A stretch of DNA of 64,000 nucleotides from Desulfobacter hydrogenophilus (GTDB lineage: Bacteria; Desulfobacterota; Desulfobacteria; Desulfobacterales; Desulfobacteraceae). Shown here piece by piece: positions 8,361 to 18,023 of the stretch. Position numbers and translations under genes: made by a program. The stretch is taken from the NCBI RefSeq assembly GCF_004319545.1, contig NZ_CP036313.1:4032501-4096500 (forward strand), given 5' to 3'. The notes beneath the pieces were generated by a model. The model was not told where the DNA came from. It saw nothing but the letters and a program-made list of their open reading frames with translations, and did not search any database. Within the stretch, counting starts at the first letter, position 1. Each line of letters opens with the position of its first letter.

Positions 8361-8916
8361 TATTATTCTCCTTCTTTGAATGTGAAAAATAATTTATAAA
8401 GTTGTTAAAAAAAATTTATGATAATAATCCTCTTTAATAAATTTAATAGATCTATATATATTGATCGTTTTGCCTAAAATCAAGTAGGAATTTGGTATGA
8501 ACTTGTACATAATTATTTTAAATAAAGAAAAAAGGTAAAGACATCCTGCTCTCTTTTTTACATAAAATCAGTTAAAACTAAAATTTAAGGACAATATTAA
8601 AGATACACCCGGCATAAGTCCTTTTTCAAGGCTCATGATTAAAATCCTGGAAATAATTAACCGGTTAATCTTAAATTAAATTGAATTGAATTTCTGCACT
8701 TTCTGTATGGTGAAATAAAAAAAGTGGGCAGAGCCCACAATTTTGATAAACCGGGAAGGTTAAATAATTTTCAATTTCTTCGGAGATTATTGCTTAAAAG
8801 CACAGAGAACACAGAGAACACAAAGGGTTGGCTTGCGTAAAGCTAACTACACTGAGATGGTAAAAATTATCCAGGTAAAGTTTATAATCTGTTCGGACAA
8901 ATCAGGAAAAAAAGTC
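8361..8916. other. AT-rich intergenic region with pckG terminator and a short tandem repeat
   Basis: The region carries the nfnA promoter side near 8400 and the pckG terminator (8713-8738). At 8799-8825 a short direct repeat of ACAGAGAAC is seen. No ORF looks real. Confidence 0.6.
8713..8738 (-). terminator. rho-independent terminator downstream of pckG
   Basis: On the minus strand a perfect 6-bp GC-rich stem, GTGGGC TCT GCCCAC (8738-8724), is followed by TTTTTTTATTT. It lies about 180 bp after the pckG stop codon in the right direction. Confidence 0.8.
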
Positions 8917-10860
8917 TCAAATTAGGTTTTCAAAATAATCGGGCATGATGACATCCCCGATTTTTTCCTTCAGGTTCAAAAGAGCTGTTTTTTGTACTGC
9001 CAGGATTTCAAATAGTTTTTCCGGAAAATTTTCTTCTTTTGCGTATGCCTTTTCCTGAAGTTCAATGCGCTGGATAATTTTTACCGTATACAGAGCAAAC
9101 TGCATGTCATAAAGGGATCTGGGGTAGTCCTTATCAATAATTTGCTCGAACAATTCAGCCAGGTCCTTGTGGCAAGGCAGGTTACCGATGGGAGTGGACA
9201 GGTATCCAACTTCGTTATGGGCATATCTTTCCAGCCATGCCAGCCATACTTTGACGTCCCGTTTTTCCCCGAGAAGCTTGCTTGAATCGCCGCCTCTGGC
9301 TTGGTGTGTCAAAAAATAGTTCAGGCCTGCCATCACCGGCTTGAAATGTTTTTTGATGTCCGGATTATTGAAAAATTTGAACTGGGCATCCATGTAGTCA
9401 CCTAACGCACCGGGGATAAAAGGGGCGTTGGCCCAAGGTGCACGTTTAATGCCTGTGACGCCGACCTCTGTGGCCGTTGTCGCAGAGACGATACAGGCGC
9501 CGATGACCACCCCGGCATCCGGATTTTTTGCCACCCATACCGGCGGCATGGTGTCCGCGTCCCTGCCTGAATATGTAAATATCCGTGTTACCACCCCGTC
9601 CGGATTGGTGGCTTCAGGGGAAAAGTTATCCAGGTTATCCGAGGCCAAAGTGCACCTGGAATTGGGGTGAGAGATGGGGATGAGCTCTTTTTTTTCATTG
9701 GTTTTTCCCTGGTGCCATTCACCCTGGAAGTTGATTCCTTTTTCCGGGGCAGGCTCCATATTACCGACCCAGTGGGGTTTAAGCTTTTCGTCCATAAGGA
9801 CATTTGACCAGATGACTTCGCAGCCGGGCTGCCGCAACACTTTCATCAACAGCGGATCTCCTTCATCGTTTACCCCCTCTACAATCCCGAATATTCCGTT
9901 TTCCGGGTTGATGGTGCGAATGCTGCCGTCTTGGGCAATCCACATCTGGGCAAGGTCATCGCCTATAAAAACATTTCCGGCCATGGCCGTGGTGGTTTTT
10001 CCACATCCGGAAGGGGCTGCGCCGGCACACCAGGTGGTCCGCCCCCCTGGTCCACCGATGCCCGTAATAAACATATGTTCGGACAACTCCCGACCCCGAT
10101 CCTGGTAGACTGCTTTGTCCACGGCAAATCTGTGATTACCTTTTTTAAGCAGCAGGGTATTGCCGGCATAGGTGCATTTCCAGGCATAGGTGGTCTGGTA
10201 TTTTCGGTCCATGAACACCCGGGCATGGGGAAGATCCTCGGTGCGGTTCAAGCCCTCGGAATGTACATTGGTGAAAAAATATCCCTTTTGCTCAACTTCT
10301 CGGTCAAAATTATCAAAGGCGTTTCGGTAAAGCAGTTCCGCGCTGTGGGATATATAGGCTGAGGATGTCAGTTCCAAGGCCGGATTGGCTACAGGCGATC
10401 CCACAGGACCTCTCATGTAAAATCCCACAATCATGGTTAGGTTTTCCATGATGCCGGACATGTGTTTTTCAATCTCTTTTGCGGCTTTTTCAGGGGGCAT
10501 GCGGTTGGCAAGGCTGGATACCAGGTCCTGGGGTTCGGCTATATAATAGGTGCGGTCCACAATCCTTCCCTGCTCACCGGCAAGGTCAAAATGAATGGTG
10601 TGCCCTGACATGGCAAGGGCAAGCTCCTCACCCTTTTCAAGGGCAATTTTACGGATGGTCTCCTTGTCTTGTTCTGATCCGGTATTGATAAATATTTTTG
10701 ACGGCCTGCAAAGGGCAATGGCATTGGCGATACGGATCAGTACCTCAGGGTGCTTGATCTTGGCCATTTTTGCTGATTGTGTGCTGTCAAGTTTTACTTT
10801 AAATAATTTTTCGGCCTGGTCGGGAGAACTGATGTTCCCAAGGGTGTTTAAAGGATCCAT
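8917..10860 (-). CDS. pckG: phosphoenolpyruvate carboxykinase (GTP)
   Basis: 647 residues, the usual size for GTP-dependent PEPCK and longer than the ATP type. The kinase loop CAGAAPSGCGKTTTAM lies at residues 278-293, with FIGDDLAQMW as the metal-binding kinase-2 motif. It interconverts oxaloacetate and phosphoenolpyruvate, linking the C4 pool with gluconeogenesis; in autotrophic or acetate-using sulfate reducers this is a main entry to sugar synthesis. It is a single-gene unit with its own downstream terminator. The P-loop has SGCGKT where animal enzymes have SACGKT. Confidence 0.9.
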   Translation of the reverse strand: MDPLNTLGNISSPDQAEKLFKVKLDSTQSAKMAKIKHPEVLIRIANAIALCRPSKIFINTGSEQDKETIRKIALEKGEELALAMSGHTIHFDLAGEQGRIVDRTYYIAEPQDLVSSLANRMPPEKAAKEIEKHMSGIMENLTMIVGFYMRGPVGSPVANPALELTSSAYISHSAELLYRNAFDNFDREVEQKGYFFTNVHSEGLNRTEDLPHARVFMDRKYQTTYAWKCTYAGNTLLLKKGNHRFAVDKAVYQDRGRELSEHMFITGIGGPGGRTTWCAGAAPSGCGKTTTAMAGNVFIGDDLAQMWIAQDGSIRTINPENGIFGIVEGVNDEGDPLLMKVLRQPGCEVIWSNVLMDEKLKPHWVGNMEPAPEKGINFQGEWHQGKTNEKKELIPISHPNSRCTLASDNLDNFSPEATNPDGVVTRIFTYSGRDADTMPPVWVAKNPDAGVVIGACIVSATTATEVGVTGIKRAPWANAPFIPGALGDYMDAQFKFFNNPDIKKHFKPVMAGLNYFLTHQARGGDSSKLLGEKRDVKVWLAWLERYAHNEVGYLSTPIGNLPCHKDLAELFEQIIDKDYPRSLYDMQFALYTVKIIQRIELQEKAYAKEENFPEKLFEILAVQKTALLNLKEKIGDVIMPDYFENLI

Positions 10861-11231
10861 AGGTACAAATTTAAGTCCAAATGATGTTTATGCGTTGTCA
10901 ACGTTCAAAGGCGCGCCTCTATTATTTTTTCCGACAGGCTTTAGACAGGGCTGGGTGCCTCAACATTAGTGACAATATTGTTTAATATTCAAGCTGGCCC
11001 AATACCTTTAAATCCGAATGGAAATTTTTTATTTCCGAGGATTTTCGTTGCTTGAAACCGACAGTAACTTTAAGTTACAATAGCTTTTCCTTCTATCATT
11101 TAATCTATAAAAATTAAATAAAATATTACAAATTGGTTAAAAAAAGAAAAGATGCCCGGGTACGTATAAATTATGATAAAACGATTAATATTGTATAAAG
11201 TAGGTAACATTACAGGAGTAGGAGGCAGTTT
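10861..11231. other. intergenic region between divergent pckG and PHP genes
   Basis: 371 bp without a credible gene. It should hold the promoters of pckG (leftward) and of the PHP gene (rightward), but I see no unambiguous boxes. AGGAGTAGGAGG precedes the PHP gene start. Confidence 0.5.
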
Positions 11232-12158
11232 ATGACGGATATATTTGCAGACTTGCACAATCACACCACCGCATCTGACGGAGATTTTTCCCCAGGTGAT
11301 TTGGTGGTCCGGGCCGCCGGCCTGGGTATAAAGGTTCTGGGGGTCACCGACCATGATACCCTGGACGGACTTAAACCTGCACTGGATGCGGGGAAAAAAG
11401 AGGGTATAGAGGTCTTTCCAGGTGTTGAGATATCCGTGCGCTTCAAACGAGAATTTTTCACGGGAACCCTGCATGTGCTGACTTATTTTTCAAGCGCACT
11501 GTTAAAAAAATCGGAGTTTGTCACACGGTTTAAAAGGCTTTTATCCCAAGGACGGGGGCAGGGGCTGGTCCGTGCAAGGATTGAGAAGATCAACGAAATA
11601 TTCGGGCCTGACGGAAAATCGCCTTTGTTGTCAAGGGATCTTGCCTTTGAAGATATTGCTGCATATTCGGACAATGCGTCACGCCGCCATTTTGCCATGG
11701 CTTTAGAAGAGAAACTGGGTATTTCGGACAAAAAGACCATTACCCGGATCATCGGCAATGACAGTCCTGCCTATCTGCCTTCGGGGGTGGAGCTTGACCA
11801 GGTGAAAGGGTTCCTAAAAACGGAACCTGTGGTTGCCGTGCTGGCCCACCCGGCTGCCGGTTCTTTTCCCGGGGAAGGGCATTACAAGGAGGTGCTGCCG
11901 CCCCTGGAGACCGTATCGCGTCTGCTGCCCGAAATGCTGGACGCCGGTGTTAAGGGTCTTGAGGTCTATTATCCGGGCCACGCACCGGAACATATGACTT
12001 TGCTTTTGGATTGGGCGCATAAATATGACCTACTTATCACCGGCGGCTCTGACTGCCATGACAATACCAACCGTCCTTTGGGCGCCGCTGGGGCAGGTGA
12101 GCAAGAATTTATGCGATTAAAGCAGGAGGTACTGTGCGCAGAAAAGAAAAGCAGATAA
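11232..12158 (+). CDS. PHP-domain metal-dependent phosphoesterase
   Basis: 308 residues with the PHP signature: DLHNHTTASDGDFSP near residue 7, VLGVTDHDTLDGL near 35, GVEISVRF, AHPAAG and a closing GGSDCHD. These histidines and aspartates bind the metal cluster of hydrolases such as the 3',5'-nucleoside bisphosphate phosphatase/RNase AM group (YciV), which is the likeliest relative by length. GGAGTAGGAGG is a strong ribosome site. The stop codon overlaps the start of the flavin-binding protein gene, so both form an operon. The true substrate is not set by sequence alone. Confidence 0.82.
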   Translation: MTDIFADLHNHTTASDGDFSPGDLVVRAAGLGIKVLGVTDHDTLDGLKPALDAGKKEGIEVFPGVEISVRFKREFFTGTLHVLTYFSSALLKKSEFVTRFKRLLSQGRGQGLVRARIEKINEIFGPDGKSPLLSRDLAFEDIAAYSDNASRRHFAMALEEKLGISDKKTITRIIGNDSPAYLPSGVELDQVKGFLKTEPVVAVLAHPAAGSFPGEGHYKEVLPPLETVSRLLPEMLDAGVKGLEVYYPGHAPEHMTLLLDWAHKYDLLITGGSDCHDNTNRPLGAAGAGEQEFMRLKQEVLCAEKKSR

Positions 12159-12589
12159 CCGATCAGGATCAGATCGACGGTATCATAAAACAGGCCAAAG
12201 TCTGCCGCCTGGGCTTGTCCGACAACGGGCTGCCCTATGTGGTGCCTTTGCATTTCGGGTATTATCCGCCTTTTTTATATTTTCACGGGGCCGATAAGGG
12301 TCGAAAGCTCGATATCCTTGGCGCCAACGCCCGGGTCTGCTTTGAGTTTGATGAACTTGAAAAGATCAATAAACACGCATCTGGCTGTAATTGGGGCGCA
12401 TCTTATACCAGTATCATTGGTGAAGGAACGGCACGAATCCTTGTGGATCCGGAAGAAAAGATCAACGGCCTGCACTGTATTATGGCCCAGTACAGCTCCC
12501 GCGCCTTTGAGTTTGGAAAGCAGGATCTTGCCGAAACCGCCGTGATTGAGGTTAAAATCCTGGGGATGACTGCCAAGCGGTCCGGGTAA
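12134..12589 (+). CDS. pyridoxamine 5'-phosphate oxidase-like flavin-binding protein
   Basis: 151 residues beginning at GTG 12134 with AGGAGG 5 bp upstream. The sequence has the PPOX split-barrel pattern of the NimA-like group: an N-terminal helix, then VCRLGLSDNGLPYVVPLHFGY, FLYFHGADKGRKLDIL, ARVCFEFDE and SIIGEGTARIL. Proteins of this kind bind FMN and reduce small nitro compounds or act in unknown redox steps. Its start overlaps the last 25 bp of the PHP gene in another frame, so translation is probably coupled. The substrate is unknown. Confidence 0.8.
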   Translation: MRRKEKQITDQDQIDGIIKQAKVCRLGLSDNGLPYVVPLHFGYYPPFLYFHGADKGRKLDILGANARVCFEFDELEKINKHASGCNWGASYTSIIGEGTARILVDPEEKINGLHCIMAQYSSRAFEFGKQDLAETAVIEVKILGMTAKRSG

Positions 12590-12873
12590 AACCTCAATTT
12601 AAAACCATAAAGCGTATAAACATTTATTTTCTTCATGCGCTTTATGATCTTCATGGTAAACTTGCTTTAAGTTTATGGCATTGGGTAAAAACAGGCGCTA
12701 AAACGTTAATCCGGGTACTCTCCAGTGCGGCTGCCATGGGGGCGGTACACAGATGGGAAGCATTCTCGGCGTAACGTCTGTGGAGACGACCTTGACGCTT
12801 GATTTTGTCAAAAGACGATATAACTGGGGAAACGGTTTCTGAAACCAGCCCGCCAAAACAGATACTTCCCCTT

Positions 12874-14492
12874 CTATAATCTTTTTTTACACTCCTTGAT
12901 TCTATCTATGGCGTCAAAAAGTTCGCTGGTGACTGATTCAATGTGCATGATGTAGCCTATAACTGAGTCAAAACACGCCTCACAGCCGTTACACTCCGTG
13001 ACCACAGAATTGATAAGCTTTTTGAGTTCTTTGTTGTATTCAATGGTTTTGGCCCATGCCTTGGTGTCTGTGAAGTTCCTGTTCCCGCTTTTGTGTATCC
13101 ACTTGGTCACCGGGACTGTTTTTCTATTTTTTCTGAGACGCCGAGTGCTGAAATTGATTCCGTAAAGGTGCAGACGAAGTTAATCATCTCGAGTTTAAGC
13201 GCAGCAATTTCAAAAACAAATTCCATGTCACATATTTGATCCATGAGGCGTTTGAGAGTGTTTGCTTTTGCGGCGGTTGCCACAAGGCTTTCAATGTGCA
13301 TATGGATGTCCTCGGCGAACTCGTTGACCTTTTCTCCAACTCTGGAGTTGGTCTGGGTGATTGCCGCAACTTTTTTAAAGCCATTTGCAAGTGCTGCAAT
13401 CTTCTCCTGCTGCCCCGTTGAGGCGGTGGCCACCTCGTTGACGGTCATTACGACGGTGTTGATCGTGTTGTTAATTTCCGACAAAGCTTCCTTGGTCTGG
13501 TTGGCGAGGTTTTTTACTTCCTGGGAGACGACGGCAAATCCTTTGCCGTGTTCACCGGCACGGGCGGTTTCGATCGTCGCCTTGAGTGCCAGAATATCGG
13601 TCTGTTCAGCCAGATCCGCTATGGTGCTGATGATATTTTTCATCTGCTTTGTCTCTGCAATAAGAGAGTCAACATTTTCGTTATTTTCAACCACGTAATT
13701 TGACAATTCGACAATAGACTGCGTGGGCTCATCAATGAGATTAGACTGTAGTTGGGATGCTTCCCGAAGCTCAACCGAGGCGGTGTTTAGGTTGTCGGCC
13801 CGGTCCTCAAGGGTTGAACTGACATTGTGAATAAAAGACATCAGCTCGGAGATGGAGATGCCGAGCGTGTTAATGGATAAAATGAGACCGCCCAATTTTC
13901 CTGCTCCTTGTTGACGAATTTGAAAAAATCGTTCAGCCCGTTGTTGAAGATGTTCAGCGGCTTGAGAACCAGGTATCGCAAAGCAAAGAGTATGAGTATT
14001 CCGACCACCACCATGATGCCTGCAATCAGCATGAGGTAGCACATGGAGACCTTCTTGGTCACAGCGATCATGGAATTGAGCACTTCGATCTTTTCACCGG
14101 CAACGTGGATGCCGATCTGGTTACTGTCGTAGTCTATGACCGGCAGGTAGATTACATGCAGGTGCAGTTTAATATTTTTGAAATTGGAGTTTTTCCTGTA
14201 AAGAACCCCGATTTCATCGATTACCTGAAAGGCATATGGCCTGTCGTTTTCCCTGAGCGCCTTTTGCAGGTTCCGGTTTACGGCAAAGCCTTTATGGCGT
14301 TCGTCAACCCGATATCCTTTTTTTTTCGATTGCCGTTGCTAACCGGTGTTGTAAATATTCTTTTCTTTCTTTAACTTTTTGTACTTCAAATTTTTTGATG
14401 ATATAGCCTGAATAGAGAAGACCTGTTCCAATCCCGATAATTCCAACGAGAACGATGACAGATACAACTTTTGTGGAAATGCTTCCTTTCAT
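12874..14492 (-). pseudogene. methyl-accepting chemotaxis protein, split by three frameshifts
   Basis: Read leftward from ATG 14492 (AAGGAG 8 bp upstream). It encodes a transmembrane segment, a Cache-like sensor (frame resumes as GYRVDERHKGFAVNRN after the slip), a second membrane segment ([20 protein letters not shown]), a short linker, and the signalling hairpin with [20 protein letters not shown]. Shifts fall in an A9 run (14318-14326), in GGAAAATT (13896-13899) and near 13107-13135. After the third, KWIHKSGNRNFTDTKAW resembles the KW part of a chemoreceptor zinc-binding domain. In this assembly no full receptor can be made; homopolymer sequencing error is an alternative for each slip. Confidence 0.75.
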
Positions 14493-14558
14493 TGTGGTGA
14501 CTCCTTGCACAAAGCCTGTAAATGATGTATAGATGCCCGGATTAAAATGGACGGGATT

Positions 14559-15287
14559 ATGAATAAAGACAGGGTATTTGCAGAAAAATTAACCACGATT
14601 ACACCTTTCAGGTTCAACGAAAAAGTAGCCCGGGTATTTGACGATATGCTGGTCAGATCAGTACCGCTGTACGGAGAAGTCCTTAAACAGCAGGCGCGGA
14701 TTACCCGGCAATACTATCAACACGGTACACAGATTTTTGATCTGGGCTGCTCCCACGGCAATTTGGGCATGTTGCTGCTTGACTGCTTTGGTGATGTTGG
14801 ATTTAAAATGATTGCTGTTGACAGTGCGGAGCCTATGATCCAGCGCTTTAAAAAACGGATGGCCGTTCATGACAACCACGGCTGCATTGACCTTGCCTGT
14901 GCTTGCATTGAAAATATCGTCATTTCAAACGCATCTGTGGTGGTGATTAACTTGACCTTGCAATTTCTGAATAGGCAAAAGCGGGACTGTCTGATTCAAT
15001 CGGCGTTTAATGGGCTTTGCAAAGGCGGGATATTGCTGCTTACGGAAAAAACCGTCCACCCTGATTCACAAATGAATGCCCTGGAGCAGGAATATTACTA
15101 CCAGTTTAAACGGGAAAACGGATATACGGATCTTGAAATCAGCCAGAAGCGGGATGCCCTGGAGCGGGTACTGGTTCCTGAGACTGTGATAGAACATGAG
15201 AACCGTATCCAAAAGGCCGGTTTTGACTCATTTAATGTTTGGTTGAAGTGGTTTAATTTTACATCCATGATTGCAGTTAAAAAATAG
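14559..15287 (+). CDS. cmoA: carboxy-S-adenosyl-L-methionine synthase
   Basis: 242 residues from ATG 14559. It starts NKDRVFAEK followed by FRFNEKVARVFDDMLVRSVPLY, the diagnostic N-terminus of CmoA, then the SAM-binding FDLGCSHGNLGMLLL and VVINLTLQFLNR. CmoA makes carboxy-SAM from SAM and prephenate. CmoB, encoded immediately downstream with 1 bp between genes, uses it to modify uridine 34 of tRNAs to cmo5U and widen wobble decoding. The pair therefore forms a complete module. It is divergent from the damaged chemoreceptor gene. Confidence 0.93.
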   Translation: MNKDRVFAEKLTTITPFRFNEKVARVFDDMLVRSVPLYGEVLKQQARITRQYYQHGTQIFDLGCSHGNLGMLLLDCFGDVGFKMIAVDSAEPMIQRFKKRMAVHDNHGCIDLACACIENIVISNASVVVINLTLQFLNRQKRDCLIQSAFNGLCKGGILLLTEKTVHPDSQMNALEQEYYYQFKRENGYTDLEISQKRDALERVLVPETVIEHENRIQKAGFDSFNVWLKWFNFTSMIAVKK

Positions 15288-15288
15288 A

Positions 15289-16257
15289 ATGGAACAGTTT
15301 TTAGAAAATTACGGACACCTGGGATGGGGTCAATGGTATGATACCCTGGAAAAGCTGGTCAAAGATAAAAGGGCTTTTCTTGATTCTACCGGGGGAAATT
15401 TTGAAAAATTTAAATATGTGGTTGAAAGCTTACCTGAAATTTGTCCCGGCACCGTCGATCTGTCATCAAAGGCTGTCAGCATTGGGAAGGCAGACCAGCT
15501 TTTACCGGATGAAAAGGAGAGGTTTTACAACGGCCTTATCAATCTGAGCCCCTGGCGCAAGGGTCCCTTTGATTTTTTTGGTATTCACGTTGATTCCGAG
15601 TGGCAGTCCTGGATGAAATGGGAGCGTCTGGTGCCCCATCTGCCTAACCTTAAAAACAGAAAAATTCTGGATATCGGTTCAAGCAACGGCTATTACCTGT
15701 TTAAAATGGCGGCGTCAGACCCCATGTTTGCTTTAGGCCTTGAACCCCAAAGTGCCTTTTACTACCAGTATTGTGTGGCACAAAAATATTTGAATCTGGA
15801 AAATGTATTCTGTCTGCCGGCCGCTTATAATGAATTGCCGTCCATGAACCGCTTTTTTGATCTGGTGCTGTGCATGGGCATTTTGTACCACCGCAAAGCC
15901 CCGGTGAAGATGCTCAGACAGATCCATGACAGCCTTGTGCCGGGTGGCCAGGTGGTTGTGGAGAATCTGGTGATCAAGGGAGAAAACAATCATTGTCTGT
16001 TTCCCTTTGACCGGTACGCTAAAATGCGTAATGTGTTTTTTATTCCTGATCTGTCTGCCATGGAAGCCTGGCTTACCCGGGCCGGATTTTCAAATATCAG
16101 GTGTGTGGATATAACCGACACCACCCATGAAGAGCAGCGCAAAACCCCATGGATTCAAACGGAATCCCTTAAAGATTTTTTGGATCCCAGCGATCCGTCA
16201 AAAACCGTTGAGGGTTATCCGGCACCGGTCAGAGCCATTTACATAGCCACCGCATAG
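15289..16257 (+). CDS. cmoB: tRNA U34 carboxymethyltransferase
   Basis: 322 residues from ATG 15289, one base after the cmoA stop. GPFDFFGIHVDSEWQSWMKWERL is the CmoB signature before the methyltransferase fold (KILDIGSSNGYYLFKM), and VLCMGILYHRKAP follows. It transfers the carboxymethyl group of carboxy-SAM to 5-hydroxyuridine 34 in tRNA. The TTG at 15271 would overlap cmoA and has no advantage. Length is normal. Confidence 0.93.
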   Translation: MEQFLENYGHLGWGQWYDTLEKLVKDKRAFLDSTGGNFEKFKYVVESLPEICPGTVDLSSKAVSIGKADQLLPDEKERFYNGLINLSPWRKGPFDFFGIHVDSEWQSWMKWERLVPHLPNLKNRKILDIGSSNGYYLFKMAASDPMFALGLEPQSAFYYQYCVAQKYLNLENVFCLPAAYNELPSMNRFFDLVLCMGILYHRKAPVKMLRQIHDSLVPGGQVVVENLVIKGENNHCLFPFDRYAKMRNVFFIPDLSAMEAWLTRAGFSNIRCVDITDTTHEEQRKTPWIQTESLKDFLDPSDPSKTVEGYPAPVRAIYIATA

Positions 16258-16288
16258 GAAATAATGTAGGTGAATTTGCGCTCATAGG

Positions 16289-16975
16289 TTAAGTAATTTC
16301 AACCGGATCAAACTGCCTGCTAGCGGCAAAAATCCGGCTATCCTTTTCGAAAAATGCCACGGCATCAAGGTATCCTGCATCAAGGGCATCTTCATGGGAA
16401 AGTTTAAGCTTGAACTGCTTGATGGGAAAAATATTCCAGTCATGGGTCACACAGATAGCGACCTGTCCCGGAGATAACTCTTTGAGCCTTGATATCATGA
16501 AATCGGCAATCCGGTTTGCGGTCACTTCAGGATCAAGCATAATTGATTCATCAATGGTTTTCTCAAACCAGTTCCGAACAAACTGGTTTGAACCTGTTTT
16601 GATCAACATCTTCATGGCAGTTGCAATATCTTTCACATAAAAAGGCGTTAACGTATTATTCAGGGTATTATGGGGTAAAAGTTTGCCTGAGACAGAGGTG
16701 AATCCTTTGTCAATAAGGTAGGCTGTTTCAACACACCTGCCAAAATGACTGGAAAACAGAACCGGTGTTAGATCTAAAGGAAAGGATTTGCCAAGGTCAA
16801 AGGCATAGGCCTTGCCGGAGTTATTGAGCCCCATAAAAGGTTCAAGCCGTGGATTGTCTGAGTATTGTCTGTCTGAATGGCGTAAAACTAAAGAGATCCG
16901 GTCAACACCCTGCCCAAGCAGGTCTCTGACCAACCCAAGGGTATGCTGGGACCGAAGTTTATATTTATTCTTCAT
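16289..16975 (-). CDS. histidine phosphatase family protein
   Basis: 228 residues of the phosphoglycerate-mutase/acid-phosphatase superfamily. ISLVLRHSDRQYSDN has the phospho-accepting histidine in an LRHxxR context, VLFSSHFGRCVETA supplies the second arginine and VAICVTHDWNIFP the second catalytic histidine. The substrate is unknown; phosphorylated proteins, sugar phosphates or nucleotides are all possible. It is read convergently toward cmoB, with only 31 bp between the two stops, and stands alone. Confidence 0.75.
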   Translation of the reverse strand: MKNKYKLRSQHTLGLVRDLLGQGVDRISLVLRHSDRQYSDNPRLEPFMGLNNSGKAYAFDLGKSFPLDLTPVLFSSHFGRCVETAYLIDKGFTSVSGKLLPHNTLNNTLTPFYVKDIATAMKMLIKTGSNQFVRNWFEKTIDESIMLDPEVTANRIADFMISRLKELSPGQVAICVTHDWNIFPIKQFKLKLSHEDALDAGYLDAVAFFEKDSRIFAASRQFDPVEIT

Positions 16976-17121
16976 GTAATCTCCCTGGTTTATAAAACCG
17001 GTTCGTTAAAACCCGCAACCGCGTTATGTTTTTGAAATTTATTGAATAGATTTCTTACTCTATGATATATGAACTGTCAACACAGGCCTGCCCCGGGCAG
17101 CCACATTTAAAGGATATCAAT

Positions 17122-18018
17122 ATGGCAAAACCCCTCAGCATTATCGGTGTTCCCATGGATTTCGGACAGATGCTTCGTGGCGTAGACATGGGGCCTGCAG
17201 CGTTAAGGTATACCGGATTGATCCCAAGGCTTCGCCGGCTTGGATATGATGTTAAAGACGAAGGGGATATCCCCATCCCTGTGCGGGATGATGTCCCTGC
17301 CATGGAAGGGGTGACAGACCGTTATGTCAAAGAAATCACCCAGATCAGCCATGATATCTATAAAACCGGATGCCGGGTCATGGATCAGGGCCGTATGCCG
17401 ATTTTTTTGGGCGGTGACCATGCCATTGCCATTGGTACCGTGGCGTCAGTGGCGGTTAAAGGGTCTGTGGGCCTTATCTGGGTGGATGCCCATGCCGATT
17501 TCAATACCCCACAGACATCACCGTCGGGAAACATCCACGGTATGCCTCTGGCCGTTCTAACGGGAGACGGCCACCCATGCCTTGTGGATGCAGGGCATGC
17601 CGGTACAAAAATATCCCTGGATGATGTGGTCATGATCGGACAACGGGATCTGGATCCCGGAGAAAAAAAGCGCATCAAATCCAGCGGCATCACCATTTTC
17701 ACCATGCGCGATATTGACGAACAGGGGATCAGCGCCATTGCCGCCAAAATCATGGTTCAGTTTGCCCACTTGAAACGTTTTCATTTAAGTTTGGATATGG
17801 ATGCCCTGGACCCGGTTGAAGCCCCGGGGGTCGGCACCCCTGTGCCCGGCGGCATCTCCTACCGGGAGGCCCATCTGCTCATGGAACTGCTTGCAGATTC
17901 TGGCAAATTGGGCTCCATGGACCTTGTGGAGATCAACCCTATCCTTGATGTGGCCAATAAAACAAGCAAGCTTGCGGTTGAACTTATCCTGTCCGCCCTG
18001 GGCAAAAGTATTCTTTAG
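17122..18018 (+). CDS. arginase family ureohydrolase
   Basis: 298 residues from ATG 17122. GGDHAIAIG, VDAHADFNTP and DMDALDPVEAPGVGTP carry the histidine and aspartates that bind the two manganese ions. The opening IIGVPMDFGQMLRGVDMGPAALRY is close to that of true arginases (RocF), which split arginine to ornithine and urea; agmatinases differ here. The in-frame ATG at 17062 adds 20 residues without a ribosome site. The helicase gene starts 5 bp downstream of its stop, so both could be co-transcribed, though no functional tie is known. Confidence 0.87.
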   Translation: MAKPLSIIGVPMDFGQMLRGVDMGPAALRYTGLIPRLRRLGYDVKDEGDIPIPVRDDVPAMEGVTDRYVKEITQISHDIYKTGCRVMDQGRMPIFLGGDHAIAIGTVASVAVKGSVGLIWVDAHADFNTPQTSPSGNIHGMPLAVLTGDGHPCLVDAGHAGTKISLDDVVMIGQRDLDPGEKKRIKSSGITIFTMRDIDEQGISAIAAKIMVQFAHLKRFHLSLDMDALDPVEAPGVGTPVPGGISYREAHLLMELLADSGKLGSMDLVEINPILDVANKTSKLAVELILSALGKSIL

Positions 18019-18023
18019 ATCTC

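Noticed and set aside
12674..12873. About 56 codons open on the minus strand (LAGWFQKPFPQLYRLLTKSS and onward) downstream of the chemoreceptor
   Set aside because: The composition looks protein-like, but there is no ATG, GTG or ribosome site that fits and no recognisable family; it may be a remnant. The same stretch read as a possible riboswitch matched no class I know.
14105..14374. 89-aa plus-strand frame opposite the chemoreceptor
   Set aside because: It is the antisense of the sensor domain, whose minus-strand frame has clear Cache and membrane features.
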